Assembly (NCBI GenBank): GCA_000715635.1
Contig: KL569190.1
Coordinates: forward strand, 60,224 to 66,578
DNA: 6,355 nt
Direction: 5' to 3'
From: Streptomyces violaceus
Lineage (GTDB): Bacteria > Actinomycetota > Actinomycetes > Streptomycetales > Streptomycetaceae
Below are positions 1 through 6,355 of this stretch, piece after piece. Below the pieces are notes generated by a model, which was not told the origin of the DNA, ran no database searches, and worked only from the letters and a program-made list of their open reading frames with translations. The translations under genes were made by a program, and so were the position numbers. The first letter of the stretch is position 1; each line of letters starts with the position of its first letter.

Positions 1-48
1 AACCGCGCCAGCCTCGACGACACCACACACCAGAAGGGACCTCCTGTC

Positions 49-1005
49 ATGTCCTCCGGCCTCATCGACGTCCACGCCCACCTCCTCCCCGACTTCTACG
101 TCCAGCAGGCGACGGCAGCCGGCCACGCCCACCCCGATGGCATGGGCGGCTGGCCGTCCTGGTCCGTGCACGCCCACCTGGACCTGATGGTCCGCAACGG
201 CATCGAGACCGCGATGCTGTCCATGTCCTCACCGGGAGTGCACTTCGGCGACGACAAGGCGGCCCGCCTCCTCTCCCGGCGCGTCAACGAGTACACCGCC
301 GGACTGGCCCGGGACCACCCGGACCGCTTCGGCGCCTTCGCCTCGCTGCCCCTCCCCGACGTGGAAGGATCCTTGGAGGAGATCGCCTTCGCCTTCGACG
401 AACTCGACGCCGATGGCGTGGCACTGCTGACCCACACGCACGGTGTGTACCTGGGCGACCAGCGCCTGGAGCCGGTCTTCGCGGAACTCGACCGCCGCAG
501 GGCTGTGGTCTTCCTGCACCCCACCTCACCGGTGTGCTGGAAGCAGTCCGCACTCGGCAGACCGCGGCCGATGGTCGAGTACATCTTCGACACGGCCCGT
601 ACCGTCACCGACATGGTGATGGCGGGCGTCCTGACACGTCACCCGAACATCGAGGTGATCGTCCCGCACTGCGGCGGCGCGGTGCCTGTCCTCGCTGATC
701 GCATCAACGAGTTCATGAGCCTGTTCCTGCCGTCGCAGCAGCCGCCCGCCCCGGACGCGGTGCAACAACTGGGCGGCCTGTACTACGACATGGCGGGCAC
801 CGCCTTCCCACGCCAGGTGCCGGCGCTGTTGAAGCTCGTCGATCCGGACCGTCTGCTCTTCGGCAGCGACTACTGCTGGACGCCGTCGCCGCTGGCCGAC
901 GCGCACATCGCGGCGATCGACGCCGCTGAGCCACCGGCGGTGGGCACCACGTGGCGATCGCTTACGACGGCGAACGCCAAGCGCCTCTTCCAGAGCACTC
1001 CATGA
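49..1005 (+). CDS. Amidohydrolase family 2 protein (ACMSD-like metal-dependent hydrolase/decarboxylase)
   Basis: A 318-residue cytoplasmic TIM-barrel protein of the amidohydrolase-2 family, which includes 2-amino-3-carboxymuconate-6-semialdehyde decarboxylase (ACMSD) and gamma-resorcylate decarboxylase. The metal ligands fall in family order: HxH near the N terminus (DVHAH, H9 and H11), H157 in FLHP, H207 in VPHCGG and D274 in FGSDYCW. Length is close to that of ACMSD (about 330). With all ligands present, the enzyme looks intact and probably acts on an aromatic or unsaturated carboxylic acid, by decarboxylation or C-C/C-N hydrolysis; the substrate cannot be assigned. The chosen ATG has a purine-rich site GAAGGGA (33-39) nine bases upstream. 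The frame is open to the left edge, so a longer N terminus cannot be formally excluded, but DVHAH close to residue 1 is typical of the family. The gene converges on the regulator downstream. Family is confident, reaction is not. Confidence 0.9.
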   Translation: MSSGLIDVHAHLLPDFYVQQATAAGHAHPDGMGGWPSWSVHAHLDLMVRNGIETAMLSMSSPGVHFGDDKAARLLSRRVNEYTAGLARDHPDRFGAFASLPLPDVEGSLEEIAFAFDELDADGVALLTHTHGVYLGDQRLEPVFAELDRRRAVVFLHPTSPVCWKQSALGRPRPMVEYIFDTARTVTDMVMAGVLTRHPNIEVIVPHCGGAVPVLADRINEFMSLFLPSQQPPAPDAVQQLGGLYYDMAGTAFPRQVPALLKLVDPDRLLFGSDYCWTPSPLADAHIAAIDAAEPPAVGTTWRSLTTANAKRLFQSTP

Positions 1006-1043
1006 TGAATCCCAGCAAGTCGTGTGCCGACGCGGCCATGAAG

Positions 1044-1066
1044 CCGGCGACGCCGGTCCGACGGCG
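1044..1066. terminator. GC-rich dyads in the convergent gap between the amidohydrolase and the regulator
   Basis: The 111-bp gap between two converging stop codons contains overlapping dyads. CCGGCG-A-CGCCGG spans 1044-1056, and CGCCG (1051-1055) can alternatively pair with CGGCG (1062-1066). There is no T-run on either strand. The position suits a bidirectional terminator of the T-tract-free kind seen in high-GC actinobacteria, but short GC dyads are common at this base composition, so the call is weak. Confidence 0.25.
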
Positions 1067-1116
1067 GCGACCCCGTCTTCAGAGCCCAGGTCCGCTCAGC
1101 CTGCTCGGCGCACGCG

Positions 1117-1980
1117 TCACGCGGCGCCGTAGTGTCCCTCCGGTGCCCTCTCGATCATGGACGCCAGAGAGCGCAGAGCCTCGTGCGTCGGGCTTCCGGG
1201 CTCCGCGGTCCACACGACGAGCTGCTGCTCGGGATCCTCGGCGCACATGAATGTGGACCGTTCAAGGGCCAGGTCGCCGGCCACGGGATGCCGGAGCAGC
1301 CTCGTGCCGCCGGCCCGCACGGCGACATCGTGCGAGGTCCACCACAGCCGGAACTGCGGATCCAGCGCGGAAAGCTCCTCGACGAGGGCTGTCAGCCGAG
1401 AGTCGTCAGGGTTCCGCCTGCTGTCCATGCGCAGGTGGGACAGTGCCAGGCGAGCCATGGCCTCCCAGTCCCGGTACAGCACGCGGATGGCGGGCTCGGT
1501 GAACACCAGGCGGACGTAGTTCCGCTGTTCCTCCGGGACACGTCCGAAGTCCATCACCAGGGCGACAGCCATGGCGTTCCATGCCAGCAGGTCCGTGTTG
1601 CGCCCGATGACGAAGCCCGCGGTCAGGGAGAGGCCGTCGAGCAGATGCTGCATCTGCGGCTGGACTCGTTGGCTCCGGCCGACGGTGGTCGAGGCCGTCT
1701 TCCCCGCGAGGGTCAGGAGGTACTCGCGCTGATCGCCGTCGAGGCGGAGTACCTGCGCGAGCACGTCGAGGACGGCCGCCGACGCCTGGACACGTCCCTG
1801 CTCGAGCCGGGTGTAGTAATCGGTACTGATCGCGGCCATCTGAGCGACTTCCTCACGCCGCAGGCCGGGAACACGTCGGGACTCGCCTTTGTCGGGCAGC
1901 CCGACCCCGCCGGGACTCAGTTGTGCACGGCGCGCCTTGAGGAAGGCTCCCAGTTCCTCCAGGCTCGGATCGCGTCGCAT
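1117..1980 (-). CDS. MmyB-family XRE helix-turn-helix transcriptional regulator
   Basis: A 287-residue DNA-binding regulator. The N-terminal XRE-type helix-turn-helix covers about residues 9-92 and includes the typical VPGLRREEVAQMAAISTDYY...LEQGR segment (37-63). It is followed by an MmyB-like ligand-binding domain (about 108-275) with the family hallmarks GRNTDLLAWN (126-135), RNYVRLVF (153-160), a WW pair (213-214) and RLLRHPVAGDL (227-237). The MmyB-type domain is PAS-like and is thought to bind a small, probably fatty-acid-like ligand. Members are abundant in Streptomyces, often next to single oxidoreductase genes they are presumed to control. The start chosen is the ATG at 1980, where MRRDPSLEELGAFL matches the family N terminus. 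The frame stays open 90 bases further upstream, but that extension is unlike the family. The upstream ribosome binding site is weak (GTGAG close to the ATG). The gene follows the aldo/keto reductase on the same strand after 162 bp, so co-transcription is possible. Confidence 0.9.
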   Translation of the reverse strand: MRRDPSLEELGAFLKARRAQLSPGGVGLPDKGESRRVPGLRREEVAQMAAISTDYYTRLEQGRVQASAAVLDVLAQVLRLDGDQREYLLTLAGKTASTTVGRSQRVQPQMQHLLDGLSLTAGFVIGRNTDLLAWNAMAVALVMDFGRVPEEQRNYVRLVFTEPAIRVLYRDWEAMARLALSHLRMDSRRNPDDSRLTALVEELSALDPQFRLWWTSHDVAVRAGGTRLLRHPVAGDLALERSTFMCAEDPEQQLVVWTAEPGSPTHEALRSLASMIERAPEGHYGAA

Positions 1981-2055
1981 ACTCACAGCTTGGCATGTTG
2001 CCGCGTTCCCGCGCACCAAACGCCCCTCCACCACCAGCCCTGCCGTCACCTGGAG

Positions 2056-2105
2056 GCCGAGTGTCCGCAACCCCCGCTGCAGTGGTGATCGTCGGCGGAC
2101 TCGGC
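2056..2105 (-). terminator. Imperfect inverted repeat between the aldo/keto reductase and the regulator
   Basis: On the + strand, GCCGAG (2056-2061), a two-base insertion TG, then TCCGC (2064-2068) are complementary to GCGGACTCGGC (2095-2105). This gives an 11-bp stem with one two-base bulge and a 26-base loop. It lies 37 bases after the reductase stop codon in the direction of transcription and about 75 bases before the regulator start. It could terminate or attenuate reductase transcripts before the regulator, or act as a regulator binding site. There is no T-tract and the loop is long, so function is inferred from position. I see no other gene in the 162-bp gap 1981-2142. Confidence 0.35.
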
Positions 2106-2142
2106 TTGTGGCTTGGACGACACGTACAGGCCCTACGCGCCA

Positions 2143-3144
2143 TCAGCGCGCCGGTGGACGGTCGGCGGCGCTCATGCCAGTTGCCGGCCGAGGCGTGTAG
2201 TGCTCCTCGAGCGCGGCGATTTCCTCGTCCCCCAAGGTGATGTCGAGAGCCACGGCGGCATCCACCAGTTGCTTCGGTTTGGAGGCCCCGACGATCGGGG
2301 CGCTGACAACTGGATTCGCCAGGACCCACGCGAGGGCGATCGTGGCCATGGACACCCCGCGGGCCTGGGCTACCGACTGCACTGCGTTGACGATCTTCCG
2401 ATTCGAGTCCTCTTCGGTGAACAGGCGCCCGTACGCCGGGTCGCTTTCGGATCGATGGGTCTCCTCGCCCCATGGCCGGGTAAGCCGACCGCGCCCCAGC
2501 GGGCTCCAGGGAACGCTCCCGACACCTTGATCGGCGAGCAGGCCGAACATCTCCCGTTCCTCTTCACGCATGAGGAGGTTGTACTGGTCCTGCATGGACA
2601 CGAACCGTGTCCACCCGTGCAGGTCAGCGGTGTACTGCAGCTTGGCGAACTCCCACGCCAGCATCGACGAAGCTCCGATGTAGCGCACCTTGCCCGCCTT
2701 CACCACGTCGTGAAGGGCCTCCATCGTCTCCTCGGCGGGCGTCTCGTAGTCGAGGCGATGGATCTGGTAGAGATCCACGTAGTCGGTGCCGAGGCGGGTC
2801 AGCGACGCATCGATCTGCTCCATGATCGCCTTGCGGGACGTTCCGGAGCCACCCGGACCGGCGTGCATCGGGTAGAAGACCTTGGTGGCGAGCACGATGT
2901 CCTCGCGGCGTGAGTACTTCTTGATCGCGCGCCCGACAATCTCTTCCGAGCTGCCGAAGCTGTAAGCGTTGGCGGTGTCCCAGAATGTGATGCCCAGTTC
3001 GACAGCCTGCCGGAAAATCGGCTCCGATTCCTCTTCGCCAAGTGCCCATTTACTGAAGCCGCTCGAGGTGTCCCCGAAAGTCATACAGCCGAGCGCAAGA
3101 CGACTGACAATGAGCCCCGAGGTTCCAAGTCGCGTGTATTCCAT
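2143..3144 (-). CDS. Aldo/keto reductase, YajO-like
   Basis: A 333-residue NADPH-dependent oxidoreductase with the (beta/alpha)8 aldo/keto reductase fold, reducing aldehydes or ketones to alcohols in the cytoplasm. The catalytic tetrad is complete: D56 and Y61 (FWDTANAY), K88 (LATK) and H129 (YQIHR). The C-terminal cofactor segment APIVGASKPKQL (282-293) carries S288 and K289 in the usual place for binding the 2'-phosphate of NADPH. The N terminus MEYTRLGTSGLIVSRLALGCMTFGD and the GASSMLAWEFAKLQ segment (157-170) resemble the YajO-like group, often annotated by similarity as 1-deoxyxylulose-5-phosphate synthase YajO; that activity should not be assumed here. The ATG at 3144 is preferred over a longer open frame because GGAG sits five bases upstream and the family begins here. 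It is divergent from the quinone oxidoreductase gene across a 349-bp region and upstream of the MmyB-type regulator. Substrate unknown. Confidence 0.92.
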   Translation of the reverse strand: MEYTRLGTSGLIVSRLALGCMTFGDTSSGFSKWALGEEESEPIFRQAVELGITFWDTANAYSFGSSEEIVGRAIKKYSRREDIVLATKVFYPMHAGPGGSGTSRKAIMEQIDASLTRLGTDYVDLYQIHRLDYETPAEETMEALHDVVKAGKVRYIGASSMLAWEFAKLQYTADLHGWTRFVSMQDQYNLLMREEEREMFGLLADQGVGSVPWSPLGRGRLTRPWGEETHRSESDPAYGRLFTEEDSNRKIVNAVQSVAQARGVSMATIALAWVLANPVVSAPIVGASKPKQLVDAAVALDITLGDEEIAALEEHYTPRPATGMSAADRPPAR

Positions 3145-3149
3145 AGATA

Positions 3150-3153
3150 CTCC
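3150..3153 (-). promoter_or_regulatory. Ribosome binding site that sets the aldo/keto reductase start
   Basis: GGAG on the minus strand lies five bases before the ATG at 3144. It supports this internal ATG over the longer reading frame, which would otherwise add 45 residues unlike the family. Confidence 0.65.
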
Positions 3154-3357
3154 AGGTGAAGACAATGGCCGATCCTGCGGGCGGCCGACCCAGGCAGCCG
3201 CCAGAGCAACGGGCGTCGTCCTTTCGCCTCGGGGACCCGGACACGGGTCTATTGATCTCCGGCCCGATGCATGCGGCATTCATCCGAAGGCGAGACCCCC
3301 TGCCGACGCCCACGCTGCCATACATATGAAGCTTGCACGGTCGGCCATCCCGGTACA

Positions 3358-3391
3358 GGGGAAGGATTCATCCTGGGAAAAATCCTTCCCC
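3358..3391. promoter_or_regulatory. Perfect 11-bp inverted repeat, likely operator
   Basis: GGGGAAGGATT (3358-3368) and AATCCTTCCCC (3381-3391) are exact reverse complements separated by 12 bases. The arms are A/T-containing, not pure GC, which makes chance less likely here. The centre-to-centre spacing of the arms is 23 bp, about two helical turns, which suits a dimeric DNA-binding protein contacting one face. It lies 102 bp before the quinone oxidoreductase ATG and 213 bp before the reductase ATG. Its right arm abuts the expected -35 position of the candidate + strand promoter, so it could be an activator site or a repressor operator. The adjacent MmyB-type regulator is the obvious candidate binder, but nothing in the sequence proves that. 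A hairpin terminator is less likely because it is far upstream of both starts and has no T-run. Confidence 0.5.
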
Positions 3392-3413
3392 CCTTCAGAG
3401 TGGAGTGCCTGGG

Positions 3414-3419
3414 TACGAT
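3414..3419 (+). promoter_or_regulatory. Candidate -10 box of the quinone oxidoreductase promoter
   Basis: TACGAT fits the TAnnnT pattern of primary sigma-factor -10 boxes. No recognisable TTGAC-like -35 lies 16-19 bases upstream; that position is C-rich and directly follows the inverted repeat. A promoter with a good -10 and a poor -35 next to a palindrome would be consistent with activator dependence. The predicted transcript start is near 3425-3426. Confidence 0.3.
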
Positions 3420-3424
3420 GATCG

Positions 3425-3481
3425 ATGACCCTGCGCGAGAAAGGCAGGAAAAGTCTCGCCATGTCACACCGCGAGAAGTGA
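3425..3481 (+). other. Possible leader ORF of 18 codons (or 6 codons from an internal ATG)
   Basis: An ATG at 3425 opens a frame encoding MTLREKGRKSLAMSHREK that stops with TGA at 3479-3481. This is directly at the ribosome binding site of the quinone oxidoreductase. An in-frame internal ATG at 3461 has its own AGGAAAAG (3446-3453) upstream and would give MSHREK. If transcription starts near 3425 from the candidate -10 box, the longer form would be leaderless. The stop codon shares bases with the downstream AGGA, an arrangement that would permit translational coupling. Short frames arise easily by chance, so this is a proposal only. Confidence 0.15.
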
Positions 3482-3486
3482 GGAAA
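3435..3486 (+). repeat. Duplicated leader segment with alternative hairpins
   Basis: Two imperfect direct copies, offset by 36 bases, read GCGAGAA...AGGAAA at 3435-3451 and at 3471-3486. Between them, TCTCGC (3454-3459) is complementary to the GCGAGA of either copy. RNA could therefore form one of two mutually exclusive six-pair stems: 3435-3440 with 3454-3459, or 3454-3459 with 3471-3476. The second stem ends only a few bases before the ribosome binding site AGGA (3481-3484) of the quinone oxidoreductase. The repeats are directly visible; a regulatory role is inferred. Confidence 0.35.
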
Positions 3487-3493
3487 CGGCCGA

Positions 3494-5631
<2,138 letters not shown>

Positions 5632-5634
5632 CAA

Positions 5635-5670
5635 CGTCCGCACCAGGCGCTCTCCTGGTCAGAGCGGACG
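5635..5670. terminator. Compound stem-loop terminator shared by two converging genes
   Basis: The outer arms CGTCCGC (5635-5641) and GCGGACG (5664-5670) are perfect complements. The inner arms ACCAGG (5642-5647) and CCTGGT (5654-5659) stack directly on them, leaving a four-base bulge (5660-5663) and a six-base loop. The structure begins three bases after the aldo/keto reductase stop. It also lies about 45 bases after the stop of the converging membrane protein gene, so it can serve both strands. No T-tract follows, which is common for high-GC actinobacteria. The symmetry and position make this the best terminator in the window. Confidence 0.65.
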
Positions 5671-5714
5671 CGATGCCCGGTCCCCCTCCACGCCGCGCTT
5701 CAGATGGACCTTGG

Positions 5715-6116
5715 TCACCCCCAGTACCGACGCTCCGCGCCGAAGGACCCCGAGAGCATCGAAGACCCCGCAGCGGCGGCGAGGACGGACAGCAGGACCG
5801 CGGCGTACAGCTCGGGCAGCTGTTCACTGATGGCATGCAGGAACTGCGCGAGGTCGCGGGCCACCGGGTGGTCGTGCAGTCCGGCAACGGCGGTGAGCAC
5901 GGGCAGTCCGACGACGGGCAGCAGCGCGGTGGTGACCGCCTGGCCGCGAACCGTGGCGTCGGTGACGGTGAACAGGGCGAGCAGTGCGGCGAGACCGCCG
6001 GTGACGGCCCCCGTGAGGCAGTGTCCGGCGAGGCCGCACTCGGCGACCGCGACCACGATGCCGAGCACGGCACGCGTGGCGAACCGCAACCGCGTCCGCC
6101 CCGGATCCGGAGCCAT
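5715..6116 (-). CDS. Short FUSC-like membrane protein, possibly truncated
   Basis: A 133-residue hydrophobic protein with about four predicted membrane segments (roughly residues 12-29, 34-52, 60-81 and 101-121). The first 90 or so residues, with LRFATRAVLGIVVAV, GAVTGGLAALLALFTVTDATVRGQAV and the HDHPVARDLA stretch, resemble the start of FUSC-family (fusaric acid resistance-like) transporters, which normally run to several hundred residues. Only this first bundle is present. The last 40 residues (about HAISEQLPELYAAV to the stop) look unlike the expected continuation. G/C-biased third positions continue to the stop, so the frame behaves as a coding gene throughout. The ATG at 6116 has AGAGGG (6122-6127) five bases upstream; a GTG at 6134 is less likely. 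It may be a stand-alone small membrane protein or a gene shortened by deletion. Function unknown. Confidence 0.6.
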   Translation of the reverse strand: MAPDPGRTRLRFATRAVLGIVVAVAECGLAGHCLTGAVTGGLAALLALFTVTDATVRGQAVTTALLPVVGLPVLTAVAGLHDHPVARDLAQFLHAISEQLPELYAAVLLSVLAAAAGSSMLSGSFGAERRYWG

Positions 6117-6330
6117 GAACACCCTCTTCCGCACCGCTTACCGCCCCCTTCGCTCACCGGCATGAGAAAGCGTGAAACGGGCGCCGCGGGGTCCGCAGCG
6201 CCATCGACTCCTTCTTATGAGCATTCCGGACGCCACTGGCTCAGCTGGCTCCTTCTAGACTGAGACATTGGTGCAGCCGCAGAGGTCGAAGGGCGGCCGC
6301 GGCAGAGCGAACGGACCAGGAGGGCGCGGC
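6117..6330. promoter_or_regulatory. Divergent intergenic region at the right end
   Basis: This 214-bp region lies between the short membrane protein gene (-) and the gene entering at 6331 (+), so it should hold both promoters. It contains an imperfect dyad at 6180-6202: GGCGC and GCGCC outside, GCGG and CCGC inside, one C-A mismatch and a three-base centre. It also contains a TAGACT motif at 6256-6261 that fits a streptomycete -10 box on the + strand. I find no convincing -35 for it and no clear minus-strand promoter. Confidence 0.4.
6256..6261 (+). promoter_or_regulatory. Candidate -10 box for the gene at the right edge
   Basis: TAGACT matches the streptomycete -10 consensus TAG(A/G)NT well and would place a transcript start about 65 bases before the ATG at 6331. 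The -35 position is not consensus-like, so confidence is low. Confidence 0.25.
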
Positions 6331-6355
6331 ATGCCCGTGGACGAGCTCGACACCC
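6331..6355 (+). CDS. Start of an unidentified gene, cut by the window edge
   Basis: An ATG at 6331 is preceded at six bases by AGGAGGG (6318-6324), the strongest ribosome binding site in the window. Only eight codons (MPVDELDT) are visible before the sequence ends, so no family can be named. It is divergent from the short membrane protein gene. Confidence rests on the ribosome binding site alone. Confidence 0.55.

Larger units (their letters stand above)
3145..3493. promoter_or_regulatory. Divergent intergenic control region
   Basis: This 349-bp non-coding stretch lies between the divergently transcribed aldo/keto reductase (-) and quinone oxidoreductase (+), so it must hold their promoters unless they are driven from elsewhere. 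Visible elements are the perfect inverted repeat at 3358-3391, a candidate + strand -10 box at 3414-3419 and a repeated leader at 3435-3486. There is also an AT-rich patch at 3320-3331 (ATACATATGAAG) that could hold a minus-strand -10, although I see no matching -35. The part from 3154 to about 3310 shows nothing further that I can recognise. The long reading frames crossing it are GC-driven shadows. Confidence 0.6.

Noticed and set aside
1..48. Possible tail of an upstream gene
   Set aside because: All three forward frames are open through this short stretch and no stop codon or family signature is visible, so nothing beyond the ribosome binding site at 33-39 can be supported.
365..374. Palindrome AAGGATCCTT inside the amidohydrolase gene, sharing AAGGAT with the operator-like repeat
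   Set aside because: It lies within conserved coding sequence, far from any promoter, and lacks the 12-base spacer. The shared half-site is probably coincidence.
1132..2088. Long + strand reading frame of 318 codons opposite the MmyB-type regulator
   Set aside because: It is antisense to a clear helix-turn-helix protein, has no recognisable family features and no convincing ribosome binding site. It is a typical shadow frame in high-GC DNA.
2136..2150. Small CGCGC/GCGCG dyad at the stop codon of the first aldo/keto reductase
   Set aside because: Five pure-GC base pairs around a short loop are expected often at this composition and overlap coding sequence.
6154..6204. Minus-strand 16-codon frame MALRTPRRPFHAFSCR upstream of the membrane protein gene, considered as a leader peptide
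   Set aside because: AAGGAG is present but only three bases from the ATG, no attenuation structure is evident and a frame this short is easily due to chance.
5673..6263. + strand frame of 196 codons across the membrane protein gene
   Set aside because: Its composition (very rich in G, R, E and Q without any domain) is the usual antisense image of a hydrophobic gene. The minus-strand frame has membrane segments and a good ribosome binding site.

Overview
This is a GC-rich actinobacterial chromosomal segment, most likely from Streptomyces or a close relative. The basis is the strong G/C bias at third codon positions, purine-rich ribosome binding sites, stem-loops without T-tracts, and an MmyB-type XRE regulator beside oxidoreductases. 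The genus is an inference from style and protein families; no rRNA or other marker is present.

Layout, left to right. An ACMSD-like amidohydrolase (49-1005, +) converges on an MmyB-family regulator (1117-1980, -). Upstream of the regulator, on the same strand, lies a YajO-like aldo/keto reductase (2143-3144, -). A 349-bp divergent intergenic region (3145-3493) follows. It holds a perfect 11-bp inverted repeat, a candidate -10 box and a duplicated leader with a possible tiny upstream ORF. It separates the reductase from a zinc-free quinone oxidoreductase (3494-4495, +). Next, after a 149-bp gap with two strong consecutive stem-loops, comes a second aldo/keto reductase of the AKR13 type (4645-5631, +). 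A compound stem-loop (5635-5670) ends that gene and probably also serves a convergent short membrane protein (5715-6116, -). That protein resembles only the N-terminal part of FUSC-family transporters. The right edge has the first codons of another + strand gene (from 6331) behind a very good ribosome binding site.

Three NAD(P)H-dependent carbonyl or quinone reductases lie around one regulator gene, and two are divergently transcribed from a shared region with a clear palindromic site. The simplest reading is a small regulated set for reducing electrophilic carbonyls or quinones. Substrates cannot be read from the sequence. Nothing here clearly constitutes a new multi-gene system. The most checkable leads are the operator-like repeat, the duplicated leader of the quinone oxidoreductase gene, the double hairpin before the second aldo/keto reductase, and the shortened FUSC-like protein. 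No tRNA, rRNA, CRISPR array, insertion sequence or attachment site was recognised.
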